A stretch of 64,000 nt of DNA. It comes from Cunninghamia lanceolata. Taxonomy: Eukaryota; Streptophyta; Pinopsida; Cupressales; Cupressaceae. The notes beneath the pieces are model-generated. The model worked only from the letters and a program-made list of their open reading frames with translations, did not search any database and had not been told where the DNA came from. The translations under genes and the position numbers were made by a program. Of this stretch, positions 22,271-35,227 are shown piece after piece (the stretch's first letter is position 1; each line of letters opens with the position of its first letter). The stretch lies in NCBI GenBank assembly GCA_027924645.1, contig BSBN01000233.1, positions 3,614,501 through 3,678,500 of the forward strand, written 5' to 3'.

Positions 22271-22739
22271 TGTCGGGGTCTTTTTTGCCCACACAACTTC
22301 CACGAAAAGTGTACTCATCCCAAAGAGCGATGGTCCACTCTCTATAAATAGAAGTAAATCAGAATCTATTCTTATCAGTGTCATAGTAAGTTAGGATATC
22401 ACAACATTTACAAGATGAGGGGTGAATGATAGGAATCTAAGCCACACTAGCTAGCCCCATCCTTTATAGAATATAATGATTAGTAGTCAATAATGATGCA
22501 AGGGCCTCCATATAGAAAAACTACTCATAAGTAGCATTCCATTGAATTTGGCTATCCTACTAAGCATGAAAACAACAAATCAAATCATAAAAAAAATTAG
22601 AAAATCACAAAAAATCGTAAAATCTTCAAAATCCTAAAATCAAATACTTTCTAGAAAAATTGTAATAAACAAAGAAGTTAGTGTCAAAATTAGAGAAAAA
22701 TGAGCATCAAGGACACCATTCTTCCTCAGTTTCTTCCTA

Positions 22740-23960
22740 TAAAATGTCTAGTTGGATCACCCATTTTACTAGGGCAGATCTCCAAGGTTGACCTTGGGTA
22801 AAATGGTAGGATCTCTAGGGGAAATCTTCCCTACTAAAAGGGGGTGACCCTAGGACACACCTTAGCATACCTTAGAAAATGAAAAATGCCTAAAACCTTG
22901 ACAAATATGATAGGAAAACATAAGAATAACGAACATTCTCAAGTGAAATTGACAAAAGGAAAATCTAGGGTTTAAATAGAGGGTTTCTCATTTCTCATAC
23001 CTAGCAATCTACAAGAGGTTGATTGGCATCCATGTCATCAATCTCCCCATCCTTAGCTCTCTAAAAACTATTCACTCACATAATTGTGTTGTTGTTTGCT
23101 CACTTTCTCTCGATCTTCCTCTTTCTTCTCATCTTTCTTTCCTAGCTTAGCTTGCATTAATGAAGTTTTTTTGTCTAGTTTAGCTTTTGTAGTGCTATCC
23201 ATGTCCATGTTTTGTATGTCTTCATCACTGTGAGTCTTCACAACAAGGTGAGGTGACTTATATATAGTCCAAACTCATGTGTCGATGGTATGTTTTCTCT
23301 CCTCTTTTTAGTACTTCAAAATTTATTGTAAAGTTGAACTAATATTATTCATTTCAAGTTTAGATGCAGAATAATGACCAAGCTAAAAGCCAAGTTTGGG
23401 AATGGTACTACCTTTCATGTAGATTACTATACCCAATGGGGCAAATATGTAAGTATGAAAAAGGGACATGGATTGCCATGGCAATTTGATGATGATTTAG
23501 AGTCCTAATAATGACCATGTAGGCATGAATATATATACCTCTCAATAGCTTCTCTCTTGGTGACATGTCCCTCAGTATTTCCCCCCTTTGCTCTTGCCTC
23601 CCTAACCCTCTAACTAACCTTCCAAGGTCTTTATTACCTTCTAACCACCTGTTTGGTTCATTTTGGCTAGATTACCCTATGATCCATAGGATTTCTCAAG
23701 GAGATCCTACAACTTAAGTAGAATCTCCTGGGGAGATCTACCTTGCTAAAAGGGGTGACCCACTTCATGTGTGTACTTTTTCCCATGTTTAACCTTCAAA
23801 CTCACTTTCCAACCTTCTAACCACCTATTCAATCCATTTTGGCTGGATCACTCCTAGATAACTTATAGGATCTCTAGGGGCACTCTTGTAATTTAAGTAG
23901 GATCTCTTGGAGAGATGTGTCATGCTAAAAGGGGTGACTCACTTCTTGAAATGGGCAGCC
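22740..23960. repeat. Three dispersed direct copies of a ~110-170-bp repeat
   Basis: Copies at about 22750-22860, 23640-23775 and 23815-23950 share GGCTGGATCAC…TAGGATCTC…AGTAGGATCTC…GAGATC…CTAAAAGGGGGTGAC-like blocks. The last two are adjacent and include upstream CCTTCTAACCACCT, so they form a tandem duplication of about 175 bp. No coding potential was recognised. Confidence 0.55.
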
Positions 23961-26190
23961 CTATCATCTTTGGCCATGCAAGATTTCTTCTACTTTACAC
24001 CAGTTTAATTCCATTTTTAGCTTTTGATTGTGAGTCCTTCCATGTATAATTGACTATTGACTCCTCCTAACTATTCATGGACTCTCAATCACTCTATTGT
24101 TATCTTCTTATTAGTCTTATGTGATATCCTCTCAAAGTTTTTTTTCTCTTCAAATCAGAGCTAGATCACTCTTCAATCAATTCTTGTTAACTCCCCAATC
24201 GCCACCATCTTTGGTGTGGATTCTCAACCTATAAATACCCCACTCCTCTATTCATTTGAGGTCACAAAATTCATTATTGAATTCTTGGTTTGCTCAAGTT
24301 TTTACAAAATTGCCTCTATAGCATTCTTATGGTCTATGCAGTACCTTGTGTACCTTTTATTTTTTCCATAGCTTCAAAGCTCAAGTCATTTATCATTTTT
24401 CTATAGCATGCTTATGCTCAATCTAATTGCTTTCATATTCCCATTTTTATCCTTGTCACCAAGAGGACTCCGCTACTACAAATGAAGAGACAGTTGCAAA
24501 AAAGGACCTTTGAGGACTTATGTCACACACTTCTACTCAATTTTACATGTTTTTCATGCTTTCTTAGTAATTTAGAAAACAAATCTTTCTCTTGGGAAAG
24601 TAAAACTTTGTTTGCTTTTATCTTGATAGGCAGTTTTAATTGAGCTTTCTTAGGATAGATATGCTTTTAAATTGCTTAGATTATCTTTTTTTTTTCTTAG
24701 AACAAAGTTATTTCCATTGTACTTAGATTAAATTGTAAATTTCAATTCATTAGATTACAAGTCAAAATTGATCCATGAAAACACACAAAAACATAGTTTA
24801 GATTACATATAAAAAATTATTTAGTTGCATACATTTTCCCTTCATAGTAATTAATTCATTTCAAAATTTAGAAAAAGGAACTCAAAAGTTGTTTTCATTC
24901 ATTTAGCATTAATTGCATATAGGAATTCATAGAAAATTTTAAAAAATTAAAAATACAAGAAAAAACAAGTAATCAAACAAACCCTCGATTTCATCATGAG
25001 GTCAACAATCAAAACACAACATTCAACAAAAGTTCTCCCACTTTTTGTCCAACATTCAATGTGCCTAGGTATAAGAAAAGATTGGGTTAAATATGTCATT
25101 GACGATATTAGGGAGCTCATCCCGAGCAACCAATTCCCATAGAGAAAATAGCCCAAGACCAAGAGCTCATCTTGAAGCTCATTCAAAGAGAAAGAGAACA
25201 GAGAAGAGCATCAACAAAGAATCATTCATCAATAGAGACTCATACAACAAGTTATTCAGAGAGAAGAAAGGATGTTAGATTGCCTCTGTATCATAAAGAA
25301 ACAAAATAGTCTTCGAGCTAGGCTTAGAACAAGTGACCCTTCAGTTTATATCACAATCACACTGACTACAACCATACAACATTTACAACATCACAAATTT
25401 TGCCAAACACATGCATCCACACATCACACGATCAACCCAACCATAATCCATGACATTCTACTTCCTCATGAACAAAAGAACCCCTCAGTTCCCCCTCTAT
25501 TCGACTGAATCTTGCCATGAGAGACAAAACTCTGGGAGGTCATGCAGTACAAGGACAGTTCATGTGTCACATCAGAGTCTGGCTCATCCACATTGTGTTT
25601 GAGTCACATGTTAAACAACACAGGTTATGTCATGCAGTCCATTCTAGGGAATGGACTGTCTCATGTAGTTTATTCTAAGGATTCAGTTGTGTTGTATGGT
25701 CCATTCCAAAGACTAAGTTAAACATCATGTGGTCTAACCCAAGGACTAAATTGCACCACATGACATCATCCTAGGTGGGAAAAATACAAGGAAAGGTGAT
25801 GTGTTAGGTCCAAGGGGAATTGTAGTGATAATTGGCTAGTGGGTTTAGGGGTAAGTATCTTGGAAGTGCTAAAAAACTAGCAAGTTCAATGTCTTAGTCC
25901 CAAACTAGAGGATGCAGGTTCTACATTAACAACCAAAACATTGAGCGGTGAAATGTCATTTAGTATGCCAAATAAGTCAATTGTAGTACTTTAAAACATA
26001 TACACATAGTGATGTAAAATTACATCTCTCCCCCCCACCGCTCCCCCTAGCTCCCTGCCCCCCCACCTCACACACATACATCATGTTTAATGTTTTTTTT
26101 AATACAATTTTAGATAAAGAGCCTACAAAAGATGGATTAGAATAGACTCTTAAGTGAACCCACTAGCTAAACATGGAGAAATTCAATTAA
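23961..26190. other. Intergenic, nothing recognised
   Basis: AT-rich sequence. Only weak internal repetition is visible: CATGTGGTC/CATGCAGTCC-type words at 25560-25760 and a C-rich stretch at 26029-26070. No gene or identifiable element was found. Confidence 0.5.
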
Positions 26191-26199
26191 ATAATCAAT

Positions 26200-26425
26200 A
26201 AAATTTTACATCTCATCTACACTAAAAAGTCAGAGATACTTGTCTTTTTTAGTAGCCAATCTTTGACCATTAAAATTTTACAACTCATCTACACTAAAAA
26301 GTCAGAAATAACTTTTTTTGGGTAACCAATCTTTGACCATACAACCCTTTAATGTTTAAAAATAGTACCAAAAATTACCAAATATTTGACCATTAAACCC
26401 TTTAATGTTTAAAAATACTACAAAG
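26200..26425. repeat. Tandem duplication of a ~72-bp unit plus a shorter one
   Basis: AAAATTTTACA…CTCATCTACACTAAAAAGTCAGA…CCAATCTTTGACCAT occurs at about 26200-26272 and 26273-26342. It is followed by a duplicated CCCTTTAATGTTTAAAAATA at about 26345 and 26398. It lies about 480 bp upstream of the paralog 2 start codon. Confidence 0.75.
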
Positions 26426-26779
26426 TAAGATGCATCAATTCATATGCTACAAAACTCTACTGTTTCTTCCAAGCTACCACCACTTTTGGATTTTGAAGAT
26501 TAAGACGTTTAAGTGGAAAGCCATTGACATAAAGCAAAATTTCTGACCAGGATATTGTTAAAATTGATAGTCATGTAAGATTTTTGATGTTTTTCTTTAA
26601 AGGTAAAAGATAATGCCATCATTTTTTGTCTCTAGCTTTTAATATTATATAGAATATCCGTTGCCGTAGGTAGAGACAAAATATAGATGATCTTATCACC
26701 GCGTTATTTTATTTCCCTTCTGACGACGTTTCTTTCTGGAAGGCATTGATGTTCAAGGCGTTATAGAGTCATAAATCTG

Positions 26780-26906
26780 CGTGCCAGCCGCCCATGGATT
26801 GGAACATTTTATCTTTATATATAGATTAGGTTATACTTATCATCTCTTGTATCTTTGAGTAGCATGTATGTCGGTGCTAGTTTGGCTCCAGAGTAGATAG
26901 AAAACA
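26780..26906 (+). promoter_or_regulatory. Proximal promoter of NPF paralog 2
   Basis: The TATA-like TATATATAG at 26816-26824 lies about 91 bp before the ATG. The block CCATGGATTGGAACATTT at 26792-26809 matches the paralog 1 promoter except for one base and sits just upstream of the TATA element in both genes. Conservation of block, order and spacing in otherwise diverged flanks suggests a shared cis element or core promoter. The transcription start was not determined. Confidence 0.6.
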
Positions 26907-29900
26907 ATGGTTAGCAATGGAAGGTCCAGATTCGGAACAGAGAAAGAAAACATTGCATTAGATGGATCTGTTGATCTTAAAGGAAGGCCTGTTTTGAGAG
27001 CAAAGACTGGAGGATTAAAAGCCTGTTCCTTTATAGTAGGTATGTATTAATCATTCTGTTATTTCTCTTACTGAAACATGTTCATATGGTATTTGATGGT
27101 CTCTTGAATTTGGTCATTGTTGGGATTGAACAGGGTATGAGTTCTGTGAGAGACTGGCTTTTGGTGGGATATGGGCTAATCTGGTGATATATCTCACAAA
27201 CAAGCTACATGAAGGCACTGTTTCTGCCTCAAGGAATGTCACTATTTGGACTGGTACTATGTGGAGTATGCCCATCTTGGCTGCTTATATTGCTGATACT
27301 CATTGGGGCCGCTACTGGACCTTCCTGGCTTTTTCCATTATCTATGTTGTGGTAAATGTTATCCATATCTTTTCAATCTAAATTTGCAGTCTGATACTGT
27401 GTATTTTATTTTAGTAAGTGTAAAATGAATAGGTAATGTGGATATTTGTTTTCTCAAAGGCTTCGTTTACTCTATTTAAATATTATTTAGTTTAATGGTC
27501 AATAGTTAATAGAAATTTTTAGCGGATAGGCTTTTATATGTGAGCATTATAGTGCTTGGATAATGATCAACAATTAATAGAAACTTTTAATCAATAGGCT
27601 TTTATATGTGAGCATTATAGTGCTCGGAAAATTGTCTCACGCCTTAAAAAAAATTTCAATTACTAGTACACTTCCTATTCTTTGAACCTCTTATGAGTGC
27701 AAGTGCTAGTACACTTCACTTCATATTCACCAAAAAGTGATAGTTATTTGTCTTATTTATATTGACCAAAATTGAGTTTTGACTATTGAAATGGATGATG
27801 CTTAAGAATAGTATCACTACTTTAAATTATCATAATTTTGTCTTTATTCCCAAACCAAATTACTACTACTTCAAGATATTATATTTTTATATTTATTTCC
27901 GAATAGAACTACTTGAAATTACCATATTTTTGTTTTTATTTACAATTCCTTTTGCGAAGGAAGACTTAAAAAGATAAATTGCATCAAAAGGATTAAAGAA
28001 AGTTTTTAAGTATATTCACATTTATTTGTACTTTTTTGAAATTGGGAAAAAGGAGGTGGGTATGTCTAGTCAACAGCTGGTCCTTTTCAAGTGACGAAAA
28101 AGTGGTTAGGTATTGACTGCATAATTTGACATATATTTTTTTAATTTTAAAAATTAATAAGTTTATAATTAATAAACTCTTCTACTAAAAGATTGACATT
28201 TCTATTTCAGTTTCTAATTTGTCATCAGAATGAATGACATGATCCATCATGAGGATGTATTATATTTATCGGAGTTCATTATATCATAAGGGAATTAAAG
28301 AATCTGTATTTTGAATCAGGTGGTTTATCATAACAAAGAGATGTTAAAGAATCTTGATATTATGGATCATATGGTCCTTTTCAACAAAAGGGATTCAAAC
28401 TTCAAAGAACTGACATTTCAGACATGGTTTGATATTTTTTGGGGGGGTCATAATAAACCACATAATTATTTGATAACGATTTTTTTTTTTCAAAATATCA
28501 ACAGATTGTGGAAGCCCAATTCTCTTGCAAATTTTGTATTTTCTACTACGTAGTAATAGTTTGAAATGATTTGATCAGTATATTGATTGATGTTAAGTTG
28601 TTTTCTTTTAATGTAGGCAATGGGGCTTCTAACACTAGCTGTGTCCTTGACATCTTTGAGACCTCCTCCTTGCCCATCAGACGAAGGATGCCAAAAAGCA
28701 TCTAATTTTCAGATTGGAATATTTTACCTAGCCTTATATCTTGTAGCAGTGGGTGCAGGTGGAATAAAACCAAACATCTCTACTTTTGGTGCAGATCAAT
28801 TTGATGAGTTTGACCCTAAAGAAAAGTCCCAAAAAAATCACTTCTTCAACTGGTGGATGTTTACCATTTTCTTTGGGACTCTGTTTGGCAAAACATTTCT
28901 CATTTACATAGAAGACAACCTGAGTTTTGGTGTAAGCTATGGAATCATCACAGCAGCTCTCATCATCTCAGGCCTGGCCTTTCTGATAGGAACTCCACTT
29001 TACAGGCATAAAATAGTAACTGGCAGCCCTCTAAAGAGAATGGCTAATGTGTTTGTTGGGGTGGCCAGGAACTGGAAAGTGAAAGCTCCTTCAGATCCTG
29101 CTACCCTTTATGAGGTGGACTCCAAAGAATACATTGCTAAGGGGAGATACCCCATTGCTCATACATTAGTCTTGAGGTAAATTTAAAGCTGTATACATAT
29201 TACATCTAACATTATTTGATTTTCTCATTAAGATGACTCAGAATTTTTGTTGACATCCAGGTTTCTTGACAAAGCAGCCATCCTAAATGATGAAAAGATT
29301 TTGTCAGAGATTTCAACTGTGACTGAAGTGGAGGAAACAAAACTTATGATAGGAATGCTTCCAGTTTGGTTGACTACAATCATACCAGGCATGGTAATAA
29401 CACAAGTTGGCACTCTGTTTGTAAAACAGTCAGAGACTCTCAACAGGCATATGGGTTCCTCCTTCCAAATCCCAGCAGCCAGTGTCACAGCCTTCCTAAC
29501 TCTCTCCATGCTCATAACCACCCTAATCTATGACAGGCTCTTAGTCCCCATTTTGAAAAGATTCACAGGAAATCCCAAAGGCATAACTGCATTGCAGAGG
29601 ATGGGAGTGGGTATGGTGATTCAGATTGTTGGCATGGTAGCAGCCATGGTTATAGAAATCAAAAGACTACAAGTAGTTAAAGACCACGGGCTTGAAAACA
29701 ATAAGAAAGCAATTGTACCCAGAAGTATTTTCACTCTACTTCCACAGTTTATACTGCTAGGCATAGCAGATGCTTTGCTGGAAATAGGCAAAATAGACTT
29801 CTTTTATGATCAAGCTCCAGAGAGCATGCAAAGTCTGGGGACTTCATTATACACAAGCTCTAATGGAGTGGGTGCCTTTGCCAGTAGTTTTGTTCTTACA

Positions 29901-30164
29901 GCAGTGAGTAACATCACAGGACGAGGAGGTCGGAAAGGATGGATTGTCAGTAATACGAATGCATCACATCTGGATTACTATTATGCATTCTTGGCTGTTC
30001 TACTACTTTTCAACGTGGCTTTATTCTTGTTTGTTTCTTATGTGTACGTGTACAAGAGAGAAATCATTCAGGTTTTTGGGGAAGATTCAGAGAAAGGGAT
30101 AGAAATTTTAACTTCAAATAGGCAGCGTGATATCGATGTAAGCATGGAGACAAACATAACATAA
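26907..30164 (+). CDS. NPF (NRT1/PTR) family transporter, paralog 2, complete
   Basis: Twelve-helix proton-coupled transporter of the plant NPF family. Exons 26907-27039, 27134-27351, 28617-29176 and 29261-30164; introns of 94, 1265 and 84 nt, all GT-AG; 604 residues, a normal length for the family. The start ATG is the first after the TATA box and aligns with that of paralog 1. Visible features: ExxER at residues 47-51, needed for proton coupling in family members; GRYWTFLAFS near the end of exon 2; TFGADQFDEFDP and FNWWMFTIFFGTLFG in exon 3; FFYDQAPESM at 484-493; and NASHLDYYYAF before the last helices, then a hydrophilic C-terminal tail. The exon 4 pattern points to the NPF5 group, whose members include peptide, nitrate and hormone carriers; the substrate is not predictable. 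Intron 2 contains a ~65-bp tandem duplication (about 27497-27628). Nothing looks broken. Confidence 0.95.
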
Positions 30165-32680
30165 ATCCAAAATCTCCTCTCTTTTATAATGTCTCGAAAC
30201 TTGTGTTCAATTTTGCCAGCTACAGAGTAGTTGAGATTGCATATGCATTATAAAGCAGGTAGATGAAAATAGATTCTTAATGGTCATAGACTGATAGGAC
30301 CTATGGTGTAGATAAAGACTGTAGACAAAATTGAATAATTAGTTGATCATTCTGCTTAAATATCATCTATTTTAATGGTTAAACAATCAATAGTAATTTT
30401 ACATCTCAGAATAAAAAGTGGTAAATATTGGTCTTAGAATAAAAAGTGGTAAATATTGGTCTTATTTTTACTGGACAAAATTGACTTTTAACTGTTGAAG
30501 TGGATAATATTTAAAAATAACCCTAGCTGATGAACTTATTATTAGTTTTTCAGGAATATAAACATAGCTAAATACAAATAAAATTAAGTAAAAAGTCTAT
30601 GACAAAGGAGGACTAAGAGTTTGGTTACAAATAGAATTAAGTAAAAAGTCTATGATAAAGGAGGACTAAAAGTTTGGGGTGTGACTTGACTTTATTAGAT
30701 AGTTTAAGTAAACTTTAAATAGATTATTAGAGTCGAGAAGATGATTTTATATCTCCAACATTTTATTTTTATACATGTTTTTATGTTTTTATATTTTTTT
30801 GGCAAAAATTATTATTATTTTTTTAATATTTTAGATTTTATAGTAAATATAATGTTATGGAACATTATATGAATGATTTGGTATGTATATAGAATGTATC
30901 AATGATTTTTACATCATTTTTTTATCATACTCTCTAATGCATATTAAGATGAACAAAAAAATATGTGTTCACTTGCATGTTTTGCTGCATAAATAGTTGA
31001 TGAGGTATGGAAAATGGGAGAAAGAAGACAAAAATAATTTTTCACGTGTTCCTATGCTCTCTATATCTCCTTTTGACATTTCCAACTATTTAGACAACAA
31101 AGGTTGAAATCTAACACGTCATTTTTGTGATCAATCACATGATGTGATAGGAAACTACAAAAGAAAATAAAGTTTTCAACAAATTAATTAAGATTAATTA
31201 ATGATAGTTTGTGGGCTATTGTATTAAATAATAAATAAATGATAAAGTAATGAAAATAATGTGAAAATACACCTAACTATGTGGTTGAAGAATGAATAAT
31301 TTATGTCAAGATTCAAGACTCTATGATGCCATAGGAAAAGGAAGAGATGATGACAATCAGAATATTTTTTCTACACTACAAACGATTGAGTCCACATATC
31401 TATCTGAGATACACAATTGCAAAAATGTTTCATCCTTGCAAAAATGACCTAATAGTCTATACAGTTCTTCTTTCGATTTTGTTTGATTTGCTTGTGCTTC
31501 TTCTTCCTTTTCTAAAATATGAAGATTGAAGATATTTAGAAAACCCTTGGAAAGATTGTCATTGTGTTGCAAGGAGACATGTTCTCGTGGAACAACCTCT
31601 AAAAATATGTGTAAAAGACCAAAGACAAGCAAAGATAGAACCCAAAGGCCCTGAAGCACCAAATACAAAATGGTTCACTATTAATTGTTCCTTTAATACT
31701 CTACTTGATCTAAAATGAATTCTAATGAGTTCCTTTAAATACTAGAACATAACACCAAATTTTGTAAAACATGTACTTAGTCAAGTTAGGGTAGGAAAAT
31801 AAAGGGGGCCATTTGGCCAAAATTTGAATTTGAATTTTAGAAAGGAAAGGATGAAGTTTGATACAAGAGCATACCAAGGTGTATGAGGAATCTTGCATCA
31901 ACTAAACATATTTTGATTTCACTTTTTTTGTTTGTTTGCAAGTTTTCAGTCATGAGTTAGTCATTGAAAATTCTACTACATTTCACCGCAATTGCATAAA
32001 TCACCTTGCAACTGAGAATATATGTTCTACAATGATCCTTCAACGACATATCCACTTTTTAGAATTTTTTAATCACTACAAAGACATAAAATGGTTTCTA
32101 AACCTCACCAAGTTTAATAAGCTTACACTTAGTTTCATTATTCAATGCTTATGATAGCTTTTCAGAGTTTGCAACAACAAAGGAAAAAATTTAAAGATGC
32201 AATGGACCTAGGTGTGCTTATGGTTTGAACTACATGGATATTCATAAACCCATCATCACTACATTCAAGATGGAAGATTCTACCTACATATTTGGCTGAC
32301 TACACATTTCATGAGGCATTAGACCATGTGCCACCTTGCAGCTAACTTTAATCATTTCTAAGGCTTGAGACTACTACATAAACATAGTTCATAAACATTT
32401 GAAGTATCATAATTAGTGGAGAGAGAGATATTTTGAGAGTGGAGAGTTTGAGATATTATTTGAATACTATAATTTGCATATTCATAATCAAATGACTAAG
32501 GCCTAGCATGTGGAAAGCCCATTTATGATAATTTGTATTTCATTCACAATGTGACTACTAATATGGATCATATTGTTGTTGTCTTGTTTCATTGAGTTTA
32601 TGCTATGCAATTATTTGTTGTTTCATTTTGATGTATGGTTGGATAGTCCTTCATTTGGATCCTCCATCCATGACTACATC
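30165..32680. other. Intergenic downstream of NPF paralog 2
   Basis: It begins with the 3' flank of the transporter. It contains two short tandem duplications: AGAATAAAAAGTGGTAAATATTGGTCTTA twice at about 30411-30468, and a ~52-bp unit with AATTAAGTAAAAAGTCTATGA at about 30575-30675. The rest is AT-rich, with only short, motif-free open frames. Its right part probably belongs to a decayed 5' LTR of the Ty3/gypsy relic. Confidence 0.5.
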
Positions 32681-33059
32681 AAGTGGTATCGAAGAATAAG
32701 CTTAAATCTTGTGGAGAAGGAAAATGGGATGGTTCTATTTGTGAATAGATTGTCATATTGAGGTAGTCCATGACAAGCTTGTGAATGGGACACTATTTGT
32801 GAGACAATTTGTAGGGGGGTTGTAGAAATACTATCAACTTTAAGTAGTTTACACTAGATCCAAGATGTTGCCAAGGACATGACATGGTATTGTTGATGTC
32901 ACTAGAAGAATGGAACATATTTTTAAGATGTTGAAGGCTAAAAAGATCTAAATCAATGCCTTTGAAGAGGACCATAGAAGAAACCCTAATCCTAGAGCTA
33001 AGGAGAGTGATAAAGAACAAGAAGCAATCCTTGAACTGAGAAAAGTGGGAGTGAAGAAG

Positions 33060-33230
33060 AGGACAAGGAGGAAAGGATGTTGAGAGTCATATCAAGCATT
33101 GTTAAGAAGACTGGGGTAGATATTCCTAATTATTTTGGTAGTTTAAATCCTAAAGAGTTGATAGATTAGATAACTAATTTAGAAGATAACTTTGAGTATG
33201 AAGATAATATTGATACAAATAAGGGAATTT
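33060..33230 (+). pseudogene. Ty3/gypsy Gag N-terminal part
   Basis: The frame includes GVDIPNYFGSLNPKELID, then a TAG where family members have Trp, then ITNLEDNFEYED. This is the conserved start of the gypsy Gag (retrotrans_gag) domain. It is interrupted at 33231 by the solo-LTR-like insertion. Confidence 0.72.
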
Positions 33231-35227
33231 TGTTATCCTCAAATTTTACTTTTTCAATTCATGGGATAACCCCTACGAAACTTGTCCATTTCATAGCCCA
33301 AATTCTCTAAGCATGCAAATTAAGACGAATTTATGTAGTCTCATGCATGTTTGACCCCTCGAGAAATCATTTCGATTTGGGTCGTTATTTGTGTTTTGAA
33401 AAAATTGTGAAACTTTGCTTTTCAGACTTAGTCATTTTTTTCCCTTAGTGCAATTGTGCAAAATTTTTGCACTTATGCATTTTTGTGTTGTAAGTGTAGT
33501 TGTGGAGATTTTTTCCACAACTACACATATAAGTGTAGTTGTGGAGAATTTCTTCACAACTACACCATTTTTGTGTTTGTAAGTGTAGTCATGGAAATTT
33601 TTTCCACAACTACACCTATAAGTGTAGTTGTGGAGAATTTCTCCGCAACTACACCATTTTGTTTTTTAAGTGTAGTTGTGGAGAATTTTTCCACAACTAC
33701 ACCTGTAAGTGTAGTTGTGGAGCCGCAACTACACTTGTAAGTGTAGTTGTGGAGAATTTCTCTGCAACTACACCATTTTTGTGTTGTAAGTGTAGTTGTG
33801 GAGATTTTTTCCATAACTACACCAAACACTGTCTTGAAGTGTAAAAGTGGAGATTTTTTCCACAGCTACACCAAACACTATCTTGAAGTGTAAAAGTGGA
33901 GAATTTTTCCCACTTTGCACTAAATGTTGTCTTGAAGTGTAAAGGTGTAGAATTTTCCACAATTGCACGAAGCTAAATACCTAAAATTTTTCGAACTCTG
34001 GAAGATTTCTGAAACTCATTTTTTTCAGTCTATTGCCAAATGACTGATCCATCTCCGAAGAAGAAAAATACAAAGTACAAGTACCAAGGCGTGATCCCGA
34101 TGACCTCCATGGAGTCCAATGTGGATGAGATCAAAGACACATAGATTGGGCATGTTGACATGTCAGAATTTCTGGTGAAAGAGAAAGAAGAATAAGAGAA
34201 CATGTCTTTGGACACTTAGCTTATTTTCCAAGATTTTATTATGTAATTTGTAATTTGTAAATGACATTCTACATTTCTTTTTGTAATATGAAATTACATG
34301 TAGTTGAAGTGCGAAGTCCTAAGTCAAATAGAAATCCATTTTTGAATAAATCAAATTAGTTGTAAATTCCCTATTTTTGCTCATAACCTCTCCCTATAAA
34401 TAAAGAGGGGCTCCTTTGTAAATATTATCTTTTATCTATTGAAGTGAAGCGCTACCATTTTGAAGAGCAAATTGAAACTTTGAGTTCATATTGTAAATAA
34501 TTTTTCAACTAATACAAAGAAAGCAAGTTGGCATCCAATCTTTGTCTTGGATCAAGTTTGTGATGTGTTAGAATTGTTCTTATGTTTATTCTATTACATT
34601 CTCTTGTGTACATGATTGAATTGTAGCGTGGAATCAAATATCTTAGAAGGTGCTCTAAATGTGATTTTGTAGACTTTGATCTGCGATATCATCCTCAAAA
34701 TTGTGTTTATGTTCGTGATTGGAAAGTAACTTGAAGACTTTGGGCTGCGAGTTATTGTCTATAATTGTTTGATCTTATCTTGGCATATGGTGAAGACTTT
34801 GGGCTGCATCATATACCATACTCTTTCATTTCCAATTGGTGTAAGAAGCAACAAAATACTTTGTGCTTTTTTGGGTTTCTTGGTGTTAACACTTGCTGGT
34901 ATCATTTCAATTATTCTTTTGTGTAACTTAATTGGATATTGGCCATTATTGCTCCAGTTAGTAGTTAGTAGTTCATTGCATGTTGTAGGTATCACAGGAT
35001 TATTGTTGTAAGTTGTAAACATCTATCCTGAAATAAGAGAATAAGAAGATATGGAAACACCCCATGGATAGTTTTAGTGTAAATAAGTCTAGTTAATTAC
35101 TAGTTGATCATAGTTAGCAATAAGAAGGGAGCCTCCCCTTTCTAAGAGGAGAGATTTATCTCATCATACTATGGTTGATATAACCATTTTGTCATCAGTT
35201 AGTTGATAACAAAATATTCACCCAACA
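33231..35227. mobile_element. Solo-LTR-like insertion (about 2 kb) in gypsy gag
   Basis: Starts TGTTATCC and ends CCCAACA. The 5-bp flanks are AATTT on the left and ATTTT on the right, so a target-site duplication is only approximate. A TATA-box-like CTATAAATAAAG lies at 34394-34405. It sits between two halves of a Gag domain, which supports an insertion. The U3-like part contains the palindrome array (33450-33969) and a broken short frame at about 34040-34220 (DPSPKKKNTKYKYQG…HVDMSEFLVKEKEE). An alternative right end GATAACA at 35211 would give matching TGTTATC/GATAACA termini. Strand not determined; the TATA element favours plus. Confidence 0.55.
33450..33969. repeat. Array of about 11 palindromic (hairpin) units
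   Basis: Each unit is an inverted repeat of the form GTGTAGTTGTGGA, 6-9 nt, TCCACAACTACAC, 31-36 bp long. Units are separated by 4-20 bp such as CTATAA or CATTTTTGTGTTGTAA. Starts are at about 33494, 33533, 33583, 33622, 33670, 33709, 33741, 33790, 33839, 33889 and 33938; a degenerate unit (GTGCAATTGTG…TTGCAC) precedes them. Arms are best conserved in the middle; the last three carry GTGTAAAAGTGGA arms. Because units are palindromic, both strands show short frames with repeated Cys-Gly or Thr-rich peptides, which I regard as by-products. Confidence 0.9.

Noticed and set aside
33456..33844. A cysteine-rich repeat protein (repeated CSCGEF-type peptides)
   Set aside because: The palindromic DNA array produces similar open frames on both strands and in two plus-strand frames, so the frames are a by-product of the repeats.
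33450..33969. CRISPR array
   Set aside because: The repeats are palindromic with short AT-rich spacers of similar sequence, there are no cas genes, and the context is a plant nuclear genome.
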